A stretch of 64,000 nucleotides of DNA, from assembly GCA_001913845.2 (NCBI GenBank), contig MKGP02000074.1, positions 1 to 64,000 of the forward strand, written 5' to 3'. The position numbers and the translations under genes were made by a program. Below are positions 45,445 through 56,472 of the stretch, piece by piece. The stretch's first letter is position 1. Each line of letters opens with the position of its first letter. The notes below the pieces were generated by a model, which worked only from the letters and a program-made list of their open reading frames with translations, was not told where the DNA came from and did no database searches. The DNA is from Limnothrix sp. CACIAM 69d (GTDB lineage: Bacteria > Cyanobacteriota > Cyanobacteriia > CACIAM-69d).

Positions 45445-45822
45445 TTACTTGCGAGGAGCCTTCTTCTTCCCGGCCACCGTACGACGACCACCACGGCGAG
45501 TCCGGGCATTGGTGCGCGTCCGTTGACCCCGCACCGGCAGCCCTGCGCGGTGACGACGACCCCGATAGCAACCGATGTCCATCAGGCGCTTGATGTTCAT
45601 GGCCTCAAAGCGGCGCAGATCACCTTCCACCTGGTAATTATCCAGCTCGGCCCGCAAAGCCGAGATATCTGCATCGCCGAGGTCTTTGACGCGCGTATCC
45701 GGATTCACACCCGTCGCGGCCAAAATCTTCTTCGACAGGGTTAGACCAATGCCGTAAATATAGGTCAACCCAATTTCAATGCGCTTATCGCGCGGTAAAT
45801 CTACACCGGAAATACGTGCCAC
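45445..45822 (-). CDS. rpsM: 30S ribosomal protein uS13
   Basis: 125 residues; [25 protein letters not shown] and [23 protein letters not shown]. The basic C-terminal tail (GKKKAPRK) approaches the P-site tRNA. Follows rpmJ. Confidence 0.97.
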   Translation of the reverse strand: MARISGVDLPRDKRIEIGLTYIYGIGLTLSKKILAATGVNPDTRVKDLGDADISALRAELDNYQVEGDLRRFEAMNIKRLMDIGCYRGRRHRAGLPVRGQRTRTNARTRRGGRRTVAGKKKAPRK

Positions 45823-45898
45823 GTTGGTTCTCCCTAACGTTTTAATGCTCTGTCTTTAGATGGATGCCAGGCAAACACAACCACCCTAACGCTGTCTT

Positions 45899-46012
45899 TT
45901 ACCCTTGGCGTTGTTTGTGTTTGGGGTTTTGGCAGATGACCATGACGCGACCGCGACGACGAATCACGCGGCACTTTTCGCACATTTTGCGGACGGAGGC
46001 TCGGACTTTCAT
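45899..46012 (-). CDS. rpmJ: 50S ribosomal protein bL36
   Basis: 37-codon gene, short enough to be missed by length filters. The reverse frame reads [20 protein letters not shown] and then [17 protein letters not shown]. It has three Cys (CEKC and VIC) plus one His (KHK), the zinc-binding set of the C-plus type. Lies between infA and rpsM as expected. Confidence 0.95.
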   Translation of the reverse strand: MKVRASVRKMCEKCRVIRRRGRVMVICQNPKHKQRQG

Positions 46013-46119
46013 GATGGTTAAAATCTCCAAACTTGGAATTTTAGAGAAAAATGAGTACCGGATCAACCTATCGGGGCAAGTCTTTGGCTAGACCAGCGAT
46101 CGGGTGGCTATTTTTGGGG

Positions 46120-46356
46120 TTATTTTTTGCCACCCGTGTTCTTTAAACGGTAGGTGATGCGCCCCTTGGTCAGGTCGTAGGGGGTCAGCTCAACCTTGAC
46201 GCGATCGCCCGGCAAAATCTTGATGTAGTTACGGCGAATCTTGCCAGAAATATGTGCTAGGACGTTGAAACCGTTATCGAGATCCACCCGGAACATTGCG
46301 TTCGGGAGTGATTCGGTTACGGTTCCCTCCATTTCGATCAGATCTTGCTTGGACAA
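46120..46356 (-). CDS. infA: Translation initiation factor IF-1
   Basis: 78-residue S1/OB-fold protein; [24 protein letters not shown] and [23 protein letters not shown]. It begins with TTG at 46356, preceded by AGGAGAG; this rare start gives the conserved [10 protein letters not shown] terminus. Sits between adk and rpmJ with 165 nt upstream, where a separate promoter is possible. Confidence 0.95.
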   Translation of the reverse strand: MSKQDLIEMEGTVTESLPNAMFRVDLDNGFNVLAHISGKIRRNYIKILPGDRVKVELTPYDLTKGRITYRLKNTGGKK

Positions 46357-46521
46357 GGATCAGCTCTCCTGTATGAACGTCGAGTTGGTTGACAATCAGT
46401 GAACTTGCTGTTAAGCGCTATCTCACTGCCAAACTAGCACAATGGGCGATCGGGTCTGGGTTTCTGGTTTGGTTCCCGGCTTTAGCACGAAGCTTCAGCA
46501 CCAAACTGGAGCGGAGGTGAA

Positions 46522-47100
46522 CTAAGCCGTTGGGGCGATCGCCTGTTTCAGGTCACGCGTCACATCGCTGAGGGGCTGGTCACCATTGACCTCCGCCAAT
46601 AGGTTCGCCTGCTGGGCCCTGTAGAACTTCAGAAGCGGTTCCGTCGTTTGGTGAAAAATCGCTAGGCGATGCTCAATAGTCGCCAAATTGTCATCCGAGC
46701 GACCTTCCGCCGTGCCTCGGCTCAGGAGACGGGCTTTGAGTACATCATCGGCCACCACCAAGTTCAGCACGCGATCGCAAGCCTGACCCGTTGCCGCCAG
46801 CATGTCATTGAGTTTTTCGGCCTGGGCCACATTGCGCGGGAAGCCATCCAGGATCCAGCCCTGTTGAGCATCAGGTTCTGCGAGCCGGTCTTTGATGATC
46901 CCAATGATCAATTCATCGGGCACCAATTCACCGCGATCCATAAAAGACTTCGCCGCCTGTCCCAAGGAAGTGCCTTGGGCAACTGCCGCGCGCAAGATAT
47001 CACCCGTGGAAATATGGGGAATGCCATATTCCTCAGACAAAACCTTGGCTTGCGTGCCCTTACCGGCACCCGGTGGGCCGAAAAAAATCAATCGCGTCAC
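46522..47100 (-). CDS. adk: Adenylate kinase
   Basis: 192-residue short-type kinase converting AMP and ATP to two ADP. P-loop GPPGAGKGTQ at residues 8-17, AMP site HISTGDILR and GFPRN, LID region SRGTAEGRSDD without zinc cysteines, as expected for short forms. The start overlaps the end of secY by four bases, so translation is coupled. Confidence 0.96.
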   Translation of the reverse strand: MTRLIFFGPPGAGKGTQAKVLSEEYGIPHISTGDILRAAVAQGTSLGQAAKSFMDRGELVPDELIIGIIKDRLAEPDAQQGWILDGFPRNVAQAEKLNDMLAATGQACDRVLNLVVADDVLKARLLSRGTAEGRSDDNLATIEHRLAIFHQTTEPLLKFYRAQQANLLAEVNGDQPLSDVTRDLKQAIAPTA

Positions 47101-48419
47101 TGCTTCACCATTCCTTCGTAGCGCTGTGAAATCACGTAGGTTTGGATTTGCTTCGCCGTTTCGATCGCGACCCCAACCAAAATCAGAAACGACGTTGCTC
47201 CCAACCCTTGGAACGTCCGCACATTGGTGGCACTTTCCACGGCCGTGGGCACAATGGCCACCAAGCCCAAGAAAATTGCCCCCAAGAAGGTCAGCCGATT
47301 CAAAATCTGCTGCACCCGCTTACTCGTAGCTTGGCCTGGACGCACCCCGGGAATGCTCGCTCCCATCTTCTTCAGGTTCTGAGCCATATCCACCGGGTTC
47401 ACCACCAGCGACGAATAGAAGTAGCTAAAGAACAGAATCAGTGCCAGGTAAACCAACACGTACAGCCAGGGCGTGGGGCCCGTCGGACTCAGATAGGTGG
47501 CCACCCGAGCCAAGGCTTCATTGTTCGTGAACTGGGCCAGCGAGGCCGGAACCACCAACACCGCCGTTGAGAAGATGATGGGCATCACGCCCCCTTGGTT
47601 CAGGCGCAAGGGCAAGTAGCTGCTGCGCTCCTGATACTGGCGGCGACCCACCTGGCGGCGGGCCATCACGATCGGGATGCGACGGGCCCCTTCTTGAACA
47701 AACACAATGCCGACAATGGTGGCCATGAATGCCAACATCAACAGCACAATGCCGCCAATGGTCGATCGATCACCACTTTGAGCCAGCTCCAACGTTTGAC
47801 CCACCGACTTCGGAAAGGTCGAAACAATATTCACGAAAATCAGCAGCGAGGCACCATTACCAACGCCACGTTCCGTGATCAGTTCGCCAATCCACATCAC
47901 AAACATCGAACCAGCCGTCAGGGCCAGCGCCGTCTTCACCACAAACAGGCCCGCTGGCTCCGTCGTGGCCCCCAACGCCGAAACCCAGAGACCGATCCCC
48001 ACGCTTTGGATCACGGCCCAAGCAACGGACACATAACGGGTGATTTGGGCAATCTTGCGACGGCCCGCCTCCCCTTCGTTCTTCTGGAGGTCTTCCAGAG
48101 AAGGTAGCGCCGCCGTCAGCAATTGAATGATGATGGATGCGTTGATATAGGGCAAGATTCCCAACGCAAAGATCCCCAGCAGCGATAGACCGCCCCCGGA
48201 GAAGATATCTAAGAAGCCAACCAACCCACCTAGACCGCTGTTTTGGATCGCGTTGCCAAAGGCTGCACGATCAATTCCCGGTACCGGCAAAAAGATCCCA
48301 AGGCGCACCAGCACTAGCAGGCCGACGGTCACCAGCAACCGCCCCCGCAGGCCAGCCGCCTGGGCCATTTGCATGAAGGTTTCTTGGGCTGTTGGCGCTT
48401 TATCTCGACTGACGACCAT
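47097..48419 (-). CDS. secY: Preprotein translocase subunit SecY
   Basis: 440 residues with ten hydrophobic segments forming the Sec channel in plasma and thylakoid membranes. Plug/TM2 region SGGGLSLLGIFALGILPYINASI and the cytoplasmic loop RRQYQERSSYLPLRLNQGGVMPIIFS are diagnostic. C-terminus ends SQRYEGMVKQ. Located between rplO and adk, the classic spc arrangement. Confidence 0.97.
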   Translation of the reverse strand: MVVSRDKAPTAQETFMQMAQAAGLRGRLLVTVGLLVLVRLGIFLPVPGIDRAAFGNAIQNSGLGGLVGFLDIFSGGGLSLLGIFALGILPYINASIIIQLLTAALPSLEDLQKNEGEAGRRKIAQITRYVSVAWAVIQSVGIGLWVSALGATTEPAGLFVVKTALALTAGSMFVMWIGELITERGVGNGASLLIFVNIVSTFPKSVGQTLELAQSGDRSTIGGIVLLMLAFMATIVGIVFVQEGARRIPIVMARRQVGRRQYQERSSYLPLRLNQGGVMPIIFSTAVLVVPASLAQFTNNEALARVATYLSPTGPTPWLYVLVYLALILFFSYFYSSLVVNPVDMAQNLKKMGASIPGVRPGQATSKRVQQILNRLTFLGAIFLGLVAIVPTAVESATNVRTFQGLGATSFLILVGVAIETAKQIQTYVISQRYEGMVKQ

Positions 48420-48470
48420 GGTTGGTACACCTCAGGCAAATTTCAGCAACCGGATTTCCCAACTTTAATC

Positions 48471-48914
48471 TTAGACAACCGTGCAGGTTCCGCCGGCTGC
48501 TTCGATTTTTTCCTTGGCGCTGGCAGTGAAGCGAGCCGCTTCAACCGTCAGTTTCACTGACAGTTCGCCATCGCCCAGCAACTTCAGCGGGCCGTCGTTG
48601 GTGGTGACAATCCCAGCTTCCATCAACGAAGCCAAGTTGACGGTCGAACCAGCCGCGAGGCTAGCCAGACTGCCGACGTTGACCACGGTGTAGGCTTGGC
48701 GATTGATTACCGTAAAGTGCTTCAGCTTCGGCACCCGGCGATAGAGGGGCATTTGACCCCCTTCAAAACCGGGGCGAGTGCTGCGACCGGAGCGCGACTT
48801 TTGACCGCGCATCCCAAAGCCACAGCTCGCACCTTGACCGGCAGCGATGCCCCGACCGACGCGGCGACCGCGCTTTTTGGAGCCTTTTTTAGGCTGTGCA
48901 TCCGTGATTTTCAT
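48471..48914 (-). CDS. rplO: 50S ribosomal protein uL15
   Basis: 147 residues; [33 protein letters not shown] and [14 protein letters not shown]. Gly/Arg-rich extended N-terminus threads into 23S rRNA. rpmD (uL30), which precedes rplO in many bacteria, is absent as in other cyanobacteria. Confidence 0.97.
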   Translation of the reverse strand: MKITDAQPKKGSKKRGRRVGRGIAAGQGASCGFGMRGQKSRSGRSTRPGFEGGQMPLYRRVPKLKHFTVINRQAYTVVNVGSLASLAAGSTVNLASLMEAGIVTTNDGPLKLLGDGELSVKLTVEAARFTASAKEKIEAAGGTCTVV

Positions 48915-48941
48915 GGATTTGGTCTCCGTCGATGACCGGAA

Positions 48942-49466
48942 CTACTTGTACAGGTGCTCGAGGGCTACACCCCGGTCTTCGGCCACTTCTGCGAACGTCC
49001 GCAGGGAAGACAGGGCATCCAAAGCAGCACGGGCGTTGTTCAGGGGGTTATCGGAACCCAGTTGCTTGGCGAGGATGTTTTTCACGCCAGCCAATTCCAA
49101 CACGGTGCGAACTGCACCCCCGGCAATTACCCCGGTACCGGGAGCAGCGGGGCGCATCATCACCTTGGAGCTACCGCCACCGACACCATTAGTGGGGTGG
49201 GGGATCGTATCGCCCTTGATCAGAGGCACGTCAACTAGGTGCTTTTTGCCATCGGCGACGCCTTTTTTGACGGCTCCGATCACATCGGCGGCTTTGCCTA
49301 CGCCCACGCCCACTTGACCGCGCTCGTTACCGATCACGACCACGGCGCGGAAGCTAAGCTTTTTACCGCCCTTGACCACCTTGGTGACGCGGCGGATTTG
49401 GACGACGCGCTCTTGCCATTCGGACTCTTTTTCGCGGGTGCGATTGCCTTTACGACGAGTTGCCAT
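48942..49466 (-). CDS. rpsE: 30S ribosomal protein uS5
   Basis: 174 residues; double-stranded RNA-binding N-terminal fold with [26 protein letters not shown], then [10 protein letters not shown] and [23 protein letters not shown]. Involved in decoding fidelity. Follows rplR after 23 nt. Confidence 0.97.
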   Translation of the reverse strand: MATRRKGNRTREKESEWQERVVQIRRVTKVVKGGKKLSFRAVVVIGNERGQVGVGVGKAADVIGAVKKGVADGKKHLVDVPLIKGDTIPHPTNGVGGGSSKVMMRPAAPGTGVIAGGAVRTVLELAGVKNILAKQLGSDNPLNNARAALDALSSLRTFAEVAEDRGVALEHLYK

Positions 49467-49489
49467 AGTGAATACTCCTGAGTTCTCGC

Positions 49490-49852
49490 CTAGAAGTTCA
49501 GTCCGGCTTCGCGCGCCGCGTCGGCCAAAGCCTTGACACGACCGTGGTAAAGATTACCGCCGCGATCGAACACAACTTGGGTAACGCCCTTGGCTTGGGC
49601 ACGTTCAGCCAGCAGCTTACCCACCGCTGCGGCTGCATCACAATCGCGGCTGCTTTCAAGCTGCGATTTGACATCGGGTTCCAGGGTCGAAGCGGCCACC
49701 AACGTGTGATGTTGGGTGTCGTCGATCACCTGGGCGTAAATGTGTTGGTGCGAGCGGAACACGCACAGGCGAGGCCGATCGGGCGTTCCCGAAACTTTGC
49801 GGCGCACCCGCCCGTGGCGACGGTGCACCATATCCTTGCGAGTGGCTTTCAT
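49490..49852 (-). CDS. rplR: 50S ribosomal protein uL18
   Basis: 120 residues; binds 5S r[34 protein letters not shown] and [26 protein letters not shown] are typical. Its first base is the last base of the rplF stop, so the two are coupled. Confidence 0.97.
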   Translation of the reverse strand: MKATRKDMVHRRHGRVRRKVSGTPDRPRLCVFRSHQHIYAQVIDDTQHHTLVAASTLEPDVKSQLESSRDCDAAAAVGKLLAERAQAKGVTQVVFDRGGNLYHGRVKALADAAREAGLNF

Positions 49853-50391
49853 TATTTCTTACCTGTCTTACCTGCCTTGCGGCGAACGACTTCACCTTGA
49901 TAGCGAATCCCTTTGCCCTTATAGGGTTCCGGTTTGCGCACAGCACGGACACGGGCGGCGGTGTTACCCACCAATTCCTTGTCAATGCCGCTGACAATCA
50001 CGTTGGTGTTGTTTTCTACCGCAAACTGAATCCCGTCGGGGGCGGGGATATTCACCGGGTGGCTGTAGCCCATGCTCAGGTTGAGCGTGGTGCCTTGGAC
50101 AGCGGCCCGATAACCGACCCCTTGGATTTCCAGACGACGCTGGAAGCCTTGGGACACCCCTTCGACCATGTTGGCCAGCAGGGTGCGGCAGAGACCATGG
50201 CGCTGACGGGCGGGACGCGATTCATCCCGACGCGTCACGAGCAGTTGATCTGCTTCTTGGGAAAAGAGAATTTCAGGGGGAAAGGTGCGGGTCAGCTCGC
50301 CTTTGGAGCCTTTGACCGAGACGGTTTGGCCGTCGATCGTCACCGTCACCCCTTTGGGAATGGGAATGGGACGCTTGCCAATGCGGGACAC
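49852..50391 (-). CDS. rplF: 50S ribosomal protein uL6
   Basis: 179 residues, two repeated RNA-binding folds; [21 protein letters not shown] and the C-terminal [20 protein letters not shown]. Contacts the sarcin-ricin region near the factor site. Touches rplR end-to-start. Confidence 0.97.
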   Translation of the reverse strand: MSRIGKRPIPIPKGVTVTIDGQTVSVKGSKGELTRTFPPEILFSQEADQLLVTRRDESRPARQRHGLCRTLLANMVEGVSQGFQRRLEIQGVGYRAAVQGTTLNLSMGYSHPVNIPAPDGIQFAVENNTNVIVSGIDKELVGNTAARVRAVRKPEPYKGKGIRYQGEVVRRKAGKTGKK

Positions 50392-50417
50392 GATTGAGAA
50401 CTCCTTCGTCGTAGGGA

Positions 50418-50816
50418 TTACCAGACGTAGCAGAGGACTTCGCCACCGATGCCCTGCTGACGCGCGTCGCGATCGGTCATGATGCCTCGAGAGGTCGAGA
50501 CGATCGCGATGCCAATACCGCCTAGGACGCGGGGCAAATCGCGGCGATTGGAATAGACGCGGAGGCCCGGCTTGCTCACGCGCTTCAGGTTCGAGATGAT
50601 CGGACGGCGCTGCTTACCCTTGTATTTCAAAGAGATCACCAGCGTCTTCTTCACACCTTCACCGGTTTCTTCCACTTCGGCGACGAAGCCTTCAGACTTG
50701 AGCACCTCGGCGATGCTGCGGGTCATCTTGGTGGCCGGAACTTCCGTTTTTTGGTGACGCGCCAGGCAGGCGTTGCGAATGCGCGTCAGCATATCTGCGA
50801 TGGGATCGTTAACCAT
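50418..50816 (-). CDS. rpsH: 30S ribosomal protein uS8
   Basis: 132 residues; [19 protein letters not shown] start and the C-terminal [26 protein letters not shown] signature. In other bacteria S8 represses the spc operon by binding its mRNA; no such site was identified here. rpsN is absent from its common place before rpsH. Confidence 0.97.
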   Translation of the reverse strand: MVNDPIADMLTRIRNACLARHQKTEVPATKMTRSIAEVLKSEGFVAEVEETGEGVKKTLVISLKYKGKQRRPIISNLKRVSKPGLRVYSNRRDLPRVLGGIGIAIVSTSRGIMTDRDARQQGIGGEVLCYVW

Positions 50817-50834
50817 AGTTCGCTCCTTGCAACG

Positions 50835-51380
50835 CTACTTGTCCCGGAACGGCATGCCCATTTCCTTGAGCAGCGCGCGGCCTTCTTCGTCGGTGGTGGC
50901 GGTGGTCGTGATGCAAATGTCCATCCCACGGATTTGGTCGATGCTGTCGTAGCTGATTTCAGGGAAGATCAGCTGCTCACGCAGACCTAGGGAGTAGTTG
51001 CCACGACCATCGAAGCTGTTAGGGCTGACACCACGAAAGTCCCGGATTCGGGGTAGGGACAATCGCACAAGGCGATCGAGGAAGTCATACATCTTGTCTG
51101 AGCGCAGGGTCACCATCATGCCCACGGGCATCCCTTGGCGCAGCTTGAAGCCGGCGATCGCCTTTTTGGCGCGGGTCACGACGGGGCGCTGACCGGTGAT
51201 GGTGGCCAATTCCACTAGAGAAGACTCCAGGGCCTTGGCATTCTGCGACGCTTCGCCCAAACCACGGTTCACCGTGATCTTCACCACTTTGGGCACCTGG
51301 TGAATGTTCTCGTACCGGAACTGTTCCATCAGTTTCGGCACGATTGTTTCCTTGTAAATGGTTTTCAGTCGTGCTGGCAT
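50835..51380 (-). CDS. rplE: 50S ribosomal protein uL5
   Basis: 181 residues from the ATG at 51380 ([17 protein letters not shown]); the frame opens 8 codons upstream without homology. [24 protein letters not shown] and [24 protein letters not shown] are diagnostic. Binds 5S rRNA. Confidence 0.96.
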   Translation of the reverse strand: MPARLKTIYKETIVPKLMEQFRYENIHQVPKVVKITVNRGLGEASQNAKALESSLVELATITGQRPVVTRAKKAIAGFKLRQGMPVGMMVTLRSDKMYDFLDRLVRLSLPRIRDFRGVSPNSFDGRGNYSLGLREQLIFPEISYDSIDQIRGMDICITTTATTDEEGRALLKEMGMPFRDK

Positions 51381-51406
51381 GGCTGTTTCAGCGATCGGGC
51401 GCAACG

Positions 51407-51775
51407 TTAGTCGATGATTTCGCCAGTTTTTACCAATTTGCGAACCTTCTTACCTTGGTCGGTGAAGGTGTAGCAAACGCGGCTGGCGACCTTTTCTTTC
51501 TCGGAATAGTGCAGGACGTTCGAGCTGTGGATCGGGAACTCGCGCACCTCGACTTTGCCCGATTCGCCTTCCTGGGTCGGCTTGAGGTGCTTGGTCTTTT
51601 GGTTAACCCCTTCCACGATCACTTGGCTCGTTTTGGGGAAGACGCGCACAATCTTGCCAACTTTTCCCTTGTCACGACCGGAGATCACCTGAACGGTGTC
51701 ACCCGCTTTGACATGCATTTTGAAGCGCACGGCTTTGCCGTTTGCATTCACTTGAATCTTGCCGGGCTTGGCCAT
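51407..51775 (-). CDS. rplX: 50S ribosomal protein uL24
   Basis: 122 residues; KOW motif in [34 protein letters not shown]. First assembly initiator of the 50S subunit. Its start base abuts the rplN stop (shared base 51775), giving coupling. Confidence 0.96.
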   Translation of the reverse strand: MAKPGKIQVNANGKAVRFKMHVKAGDTVQVISGRDKGKVGKIVRVFPKTSQVIVEGVNQKTKHLKPTQEGESGKVEVREFPIHSSNVLHYSEKEKVASRVCYTFTDQGKKVRKLVKTGEIID

Positions 51776-52143
51776 TACAGCACCTCCGGAGCCAGCGAAA
51801 CGATCTTCAGGTAGTTCTTGTCACGCAGCTCGCGAGCCACGGGGCCAAAAACGCGCGTCCCACGGGGGTTGCCATCCTTGTTGACGATCACGGCAGCGTT
51901 GTCGTCGAAGCGAATGCACATGCCGCTATCGCGTCGGATGGTTTTCCGAGTGCGAACGATCACGGCTCGCACCACGTCGGACTTTTTCACTGCCATATTC
52001 GGAATGGCATCTTTGACGACGGCGATGATTTCATCACCGACATGGCCGTAGCGACGGTTGCCACCGCCCAGGACGCGAATACACATCAGCTTTTTCGCGC
52101 CGCTGTTGTCCGCTACGTTCAGATAAGTTTGCTGTTGAATCAT
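51775..52143 (-). CDS. rplN: 50S ribosomal protein uL14
   Basis: 122 residues; [27 protein letters not shown] and the C-terminal [26 protein letters not shown] are near-invariant. Forms an intersubunit bridge. Standard place after rpsQ. Confidence 0.97.
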   Translation of the reverse strand: MIQQQTYLNVADNSGAKKLMCIRVLGGGNRRYGHVGDEIIAVVKDAIPNMAVKKSDVVRAVIVRTRKTIRRDSGMCIRFDDNAAVIVNKDGNPRGTRVFGPVARELRDKNYLKIVSLAPEVL

Positions 52144-52160
52144 GGGCGATCGAGCCTCCC

Positions 52161-52409
52161 TTACCGGGTCGCGCTTTCGAGAACTTCAACGACCGTCCAG
52201 CGCTTGGTTTTGCTCAGGGGGCGAGTTTCGCGGATGCGAACCCGATCGCCTTCCTTGCACTGGTTGTCTTCATCGTGGGCCTTAAAGCGGCGCGTGCGAA
52301 CCACAATCTTGCCGTACTTGGAGTGGGCCGAGCGGTTTTCCACCGACACCACCACCGTTTTCTGCATCTTGTCGCTCACAACAACGCCAACACGTTCTTT
52401 GGCAGCCAT
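52161..52409 (-). CDS. rpsQ: 30S ribosomal protein uS17
   Basis: 82 residues; OB-fold protein with [33 protein letters not shown] and [19 protein letters not shown]. Typical order rpmC-rpsQ-rplN. Confidence 0.97.
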   Translation of the reverse strand: MAAKERVGVVVSDKMQKTVVVSVENRSAHSKYGKIVVRTRRFKAHDEDNQCKEGDRVRIRETRPLSKTKRWTVVEVLESATR

Positions 52410-52427
52410 AGGGGGTTAACTCCAGAA

Positions 52428-52655
52428 CTACGCTTGGGTTGCTGCTTCAGATGCAGCCGAGAGCTTACGCTCATGCTCCACCGTGAGCAGTTGCGCCAAC
52501 TCATGCTTTGCATGTTTGATTTCGTGCGGCTTCACCTCTTGGCGAATCGCCTTCTTCATCCGGAATTGGAACAGTTGGCGCTTGAGTTCCAAAATGCGAC
52601 CGCCCAGTTCGGTGTCACTAAGGGCGCGCGCGTCAGCAATCTTCGGGAGAGCCAT
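52428..52655 (-). CDS. rpmC: 50S ribosomal protein uL29
   Basis: 75 residues; helical hairpin with [30 protein letters not shown] and the conserved [20 protein letters not shown]. Near the tunnel exit, a trigger factor and SRP contact area. A short Ala/Ser tail is species-specific. Confidence 0.96.
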   Translation of the reverse strand: MALPKIADARALSDTELGGRILELKRQLFQFRMKKAIRQEVKPHEIKHAKHELAQLLTVEHERKLSAASEAATQA

Positions 52656-52661
52656 AGGGCA

Positions 52662-53081
52662 TTACGACTGGATGTCTTCGCGAACAATAAACTTGGTCTT
52701 CACGGGCATCTTGAACGCGGCCAGGCGCATTGCTTCGCGAGCCGTCTCTTCAGCAACACCCTTGATTTCGTACAGGATCCGACCGGGCTTGATCACGGCC
52801 ACCCAAAACTCCGGTGCCCCCTTACCGGAACCCATCCGGGTTTCTGCGGGGCGCATGGTCACGGGCTTGTCCGGGAAGACGCGGATCCAGATTTTGCCAC
52901 CCCGACGGATGTAGCGGGTCATGGCTCGACGACCAGCTTCGATTTGACGAGCCGTAATCCAGCCGCATTCCAACGATTGGAGGGCAAAATCCCCAAAATT
53001 CAGCGAACTGCCTCGAGTGGCGAGGCCCCGCATCCGGCCGCGTTGTTGCTTGCGGAATTTTGTTCTTCTTGGGCTGAGCAT
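52662..53081 (-). CDS. rplP: 50S ribosomal protein uL16
   Basis: 139 residues; [19 protein letters not shown] start, the [27 protein letters not shown] block and [16 protein letters not shown]. Close to the peptidyl transferase centre. Starts three bases after the rpsC stop. Confidence 0.97.
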   Translation of the reverse strand: MLSPRRTKFRKQQRGRMRGLATRGSSLNFGDFALQSLECGWITARQIEAGRRAMTRYIRRGGKIWIRVFPDKPVTMRPAETRMGSGKGAPEFWVAVIKPGRILYEIKGVAEETAREAMRLAAFKMPVKTKFIVREDIQS

Positions 53082-53084
53082 GGA

Positions 53085-53816
53085 TTATTCCTCGTTCGAG
53101 CGGTCTTCAAACTGCTGACGACGACGGGGTTGGCGACGACGCGGCGCGGGCTGGTTTGCCGGAGCCACTTCCTCTTGTCCAGGGATGATTTCGCCCTTGA
53201 ACACCCACACCTTGATCCCCAACACCCCATAGATGGTGCTGGCAGTGCGGTAGCTGTAGTCGATGTCCGCCCGCAGGGTATGCAGGGGCACGCGACCTTC
53301 CCGCGTCCATTCCGATCGGGCAATTTCTGCACCGTTCAAACGACCGCCGACTTGGATTTTGATCCCTTCGATCCCGGCGCGTTGGGCCCGTTGGATCGCC
53401 TGGCGGACAACCCGCCGAAACGACACCCGGCGCTCCAGTTGCTGAGCGATGTACTCGGCAATCAAGGTGGCATCGGCATCAACACGCGCCACTTCGATCA
53501 CGTTGATTCGGATCTGGCGATCGCGGCTACCCAGCAGGTTTTGCAGACCGACCCGCAGGGTTTCAATCCCGCTGCCGCCCCGGCCAACGACCACACCCGG
53601 ACGAGCGGTGTGAACTTCGAGATCGATTTGGTCAGCCTTGCGCTCAATCCGTACCTTGGCAATGCCGGCATTGTTCAGGTTCTTCTCAACGTATTGCCGG
53701 ATTTTGTGGTCTTCCTGCAACAGGCTGGAATAACGCGACGGATCTGCAAACCAGCGCGAGCGGTGCTCTTGGGTAATGCCGAGTCGCAGGCCGACGGGGT
53801 GAATTTTCTGTCCCAT
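53085..53816 (-). CDS. rpsC: 30S ribosomal protein uS3
   Basis: 243 residues; [25 protein letters not shown] start, KH domain with [16 protein letters not shown], and the C-terminal [13 protein letters not shown], then an Arg/Gln-rich tail ([20 protein letters not shown]) longer than in E. coli. Forms the mRNA entry with uS4 and uS5. Confidence 0.97.
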   Translation of the reverse strand: MGQKIHPVGLRLGITQEHRSRWFADPSRYSSLLQEDHKIRQYVEKNLNNAGIAKVRIERKADQIDLEVHTARPGVVVGRGGSGIETLRVGLQNLLGSRDRQIRINVIEVARVDADATLIAEYIAQQLERRVSFRRVVRQAIQRAQRAGIEGIKIQVGGRLNGAEIARSEWTREGRVPLHTLRADIDYSYRTASTIYGVLGIKVWVFKGEIIPGQEEVAPANQPAPRRRQPRRRQQFEDRSNEE

Positions 53817-53837
53817 GGTTTCCTCGTCTCCTTATGC

Positions 53838-54194
53838 TTAGGCTTCTGCCGCCGGAGCAACCGCCACGGTGATGTGGCAGGTGGGCTTGCGGATTTGGTA
53901 GGCGCGACCTTGGGCGCGAGGGCGGAATCGCTTCAGGGTGGGGCCCTGATCAGCGAAGGCCGTGCTCACCACCAAGGAGGTGGCATCGAAACCGTTGTTG
54001 TTTTCTGCGTTGGCAGCGGCCGATCGCAGCAACTTACGAACGATTTCGCAGGCGCGATAGGGCATGAATTGCAGAATAATCAGCGCTTCGGCGTAGCTGC
54101 GACCACGGATTTGGTCGAGGACGCGGCGAACTTTGCGGGGGGACATCCGCACGAAGCGCACGCTTGCTTTGACTTCGTTGGGACTAAGTGCCAT
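53838..54194 (-). CDS. rplV: 50S ribosomal protein uL22
   Basis: 118 residues; [35 protein letters not shown] and [22 protein letters not shown], whose hairpin lines the exit tunnel. Ends with an Ala-rich tail (APAAEA). Confidence 0.97.
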   Translation of the reverse strand: MALSPNEVKASVRFVRMSPRKVRRVLDQIRGRSYAEALIILQFMPYRACEIVRKLLRSAAANAENNNGFDATSLVVSTAFADQGPTLKRFRPRAQGRAYQIRKPTCHITVAVAPAAEA

Positions 54195-54215
54195 ATCTGA
54201 GCGATCCTCCGGGGG

Positions 54216-54494
54216 TTACTTGCGTCCTTTCTTGTCGCCCTTGGTGTGGCCTTTGAAGGTGCGCGTGGGAGCAAATTCCCCCAGCTTGTGGCCCACCATT
54301 TGCTCGTTGACGTACACGGGGACGTGTTGCCGGCCGTTGTGGACGGCGATCGTGTGACCCACCATTTGCGGCAGGATCGTGGAAGCCCGTGACCAGGTTT
54401 TGATCACTTGCTTTTCGCCCTTGACGTTCAGCGCTTCTACTTTTTTGAGCAGCTTGTCAGCAACGAAGGGACCTTTTTTCAGAGAACGAGACAT
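54216..54494 (-). CDS. rpsS: 30S ribosomal protein uS19
   Basis: 92 residues; [20 protein letters not shown] start and the C-terminal [23 protein letters not shown]. Contacts uS13 in the head of the small subunit. The 98-nt gap to rplB contains HIP1 sites but no gene. Confidence 0.97.
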   Translation of the reverse strand: MSRSLKKGPFVADKLLKKVEALNVKGEKQVIKTWSRASTILPQMVGHTIAVHNGRQHVPVYVNEQMVGHKLGEFAPTRTFKGHTKGDKKGRK

Positions 54495-54592
54495 ACGCTT
54501 TAGGAACTCTTAGGGATTCGCGATCTCAAGCAGCGATCGCCCAGGGCTGGAGGGTTAAACCAACGGGCGGGCGATCGCCACACTGAAAAAAC

Positions 54593-55456
54593 CTATGCGT
54601 TGCGACCGCCGCGACCGCGCTTGGACGACTTACGACGACGACGCACAATGAGTTTGGTGCTGGCTTTCCGCTTATCGCGGGTTTTGCGACCCAGAGCGGG
54701 TTTACCCCAGGGGGTGACCGGGCCAGAACGCCCAATCGGCGCACGACCTTCACCACCACCGTGGGGGTGATCCACCGGGTTCATGACGCTACCGCGCACT
54801 TCCGGACGGCGACCCAACCAACGCTTACGGCCGGCTTTACCCAGGCTCAGGTTGCGGTGTTCGGAGTTGCCGACGCTGCCGATGGTGGCCATGCACTCTT
54901 TACGGATCTTGCGCACTTCCGTGGAAGGCAGCTTCAGGGTGACGTAGTTGCCCTCTTTAGCGACCACTTCAGCGCCGGAGCCAGCGGAACGGGCCATTTG
55001 CGCACCGCGACCAGCCACCAACTCAATGTTGTGAACGGTCGTACCCAAGGGCATGTTGGCCAAGGGCAGGGCATTACCCACCTCGATCGGGGAATCGGGG
55101 CCCGCCACGATCGTTTGGCCCACTTGCAAGCCAACGGGGGTGATGATGTAGCGCTTTTCGCCGTCTTCGTATTGCACCAACGAAATGCGCGCATTCCGGT
55201 TGGGGTCATACTCGATCGACAGCACTTCAGCGGTCATGCCCAGCTTGTCGCGCTTGAAGTCGATCTTCCGATACAGGCGCTTGTGGCCGCCGCCCCGGTG
55301 ACGGCAGGTAATCCGACCCAGGTTATTGCGACCCTTGCGGCGGTGCTTGTAAGAAGTCAGGGACTTTTCGGGTTCGCTGCGGGTAATTTCCGCGAAGTCA
55401 GCCACGCTGGCTTGACGAACCCCGGGGGTATAAGGACGGAAGGTACGAATTGGCAT
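54593..55456 (-). CDS. rplB: 50S ribosomal protein uL2
   Basis: 287 residues; [64 protein letters not shown] (in pieces) and a strongly basic C-terminus ([13 protein letters not shown]). The HPHGGGEG loop reaches the peptidyl transferase centre. Confidence 0.98.
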   Translation of the reverse strand: MPIRTFRPYTPGVRQASVADFAEITRSEPEKSLTSYKHRRKGRNNLGRITCRHRGGGHKRLYRKIDFKRDKLGMTAEVLSIEYDPNRNARISLVQYEDGEKRYIITPVGLQVGQTIVAGPDSPIEVGNALPLANMPLGTTVHNIELVAGRGAQMARSAGSGAEVVAKEGNYVTLKLPSTEVRKIRKECMATIGSVGNSEHRNLSLGKAGRKRWLGRRPEVRGSVMNPVDHPHGGGEGRAPIGRSGPVTPWGKPALGRKTRDKRKASTKLIVRRRRKSSKRGRGGRNA

Positions 55457-55477
55457 CGTCTTAAAACTCCTTCAGCG

Positions 55478-55804
55478 CTAGACTTCGGGGAACAGTTGAA
55501 TCGAACTGCCTTCGGCCAGCGTGACGATCGCCCGCTTCACCTGAGGACGGTAACCCGACAGCCGACCCAGTTTCCGGGTCTTGCGCGGCGGGTTATAGGT
55601 GTTGACCTTCTGGACTTTCACCTCAAACAAACCCTCGATCGCTGCCTTGATGTCCAGCTTGTTGGCGCGGGGATCCACGTCAAACACGTACTGGTTGTTT
55701 TCCAGCAGAATCGTGGCCTTCTCGGTGATGATCGGCCGGCGAACCACATCCGCCAACGTGCGATCGTCCAAGCGCGTCTTGTACTTAGGAGTGCGCTTAA
55801 TCAT
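55478..55804 (-). CDS. rplW: 50S ribosomal protein uL23
   Basis: 108 residues; [38 protein letters not shown] and [21 protein letters not shown]. Docking site for trigger factor and SRP at the tunnel exit. Overlaps rplD by eight bases, so translation is coupled. Confidence 0.97.
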   Translation of the reverse strand: MIKRTPKYKTRLDDRTLADVVRRPIITEKATILLENNQYVFDVDPRANKLDIKAAIEGLFEVKVQKVNTYNPPRKTRKLGRLSGYRPQVKRAIVTLAEGSSIQLFPEV

Positions 55805-56432
55805 CGCCGTAAACCTCCTTGATCTTCTCCAGCGCGTCCGCCGTCACCACCACCTTGTCAGCGTTCAGCAGATCGAACACATTCAAGTTCGTTGCCAAAA
55901 TCAACCGCAGGCTTTGGACGTTCCGGGCCGACAGCCAAACGTTTTCGTCTTGGTCAGCCACAATCAACAGCACCTTTTGGCTCGCATCCACATCCCAACG
56001 GGCGAGCGCGGCCAACAGGTCTTTGGTCTTGGGCTGGCTGAGTTGGCTGGCAAAGTTTTCCACCACCACCAAGTCATCCAAGCGACCTTGGAACGCCGTG
56101 CGCAGGGCCAGGCGGCGCTCCTTCCGGTTCATCTTTTGCGAGTAGTCGCGGGGCTTGGGGCCAAAGATCACACCACCACCACGCCACAGGGGAGAGCGGT
56201 TCGAGCCAGCACGGGCACGACCGGTTCCCTTTTGCCGCCAGGGCTTGCGACCGCCACCGCGCACTTCCGAGCGGGTCTTGGTGCTGACAGTGCCTTGACG
56301 AGCGTTCGCCAATTGACGCACCAAAGCCCGGTGCACAATGTGCTGAGCGTTTTCTTCACGGGCGACGCGTAAGTCCAGCTCGGTCTTGCCGGCTTCCTTA
56401 CCGTCCCAATCTTTCACAATGCAGTTGACCAT
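55797..56432 (-). CDS. rplD: 50S ribosomal protein uL4
   Basis: 211 residues; [39 protein letters not shown] is the loop lining the exit tunnel. In E. coli L4 represses its own operon by binding the leader; the long leader at 57118-57497 raises that possibility here, without proof. Overlaps rplW. Confidence 0.97.
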   Translation of the reverse strand: MVNCIVKDWDGKEAGKTELDLRVAREENAQHIVHRALVRQLANARQGTVSTKTRSEVRGGGRKPWRQKGTGRARAGSNRSPLWRGGGVIFGPKPRDYSQKMNRKERRLALRTAFQGRLDDLVVVENFASQLSQPKTKDLLAALARWDVDASQKVLLIVADQDENVWLSARNVQSLRLILATNLNVFDLLNADKVVVTADALEKIKEVYGDD

Positions 56433-56472
56433 TGCTGTGCTCCACGTTCGACGGACTTACGGGCGATCGCGC

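Noticed and set aside
52275-54200. 641-codon forward frame antisense to rplV, rpsC, rplP, rpmC and rpsQ
   Set aside because: It is the antisense shadow of five firmly identified ribosomal genes; long antisense frames are expected in GC-rich conserved DNA.
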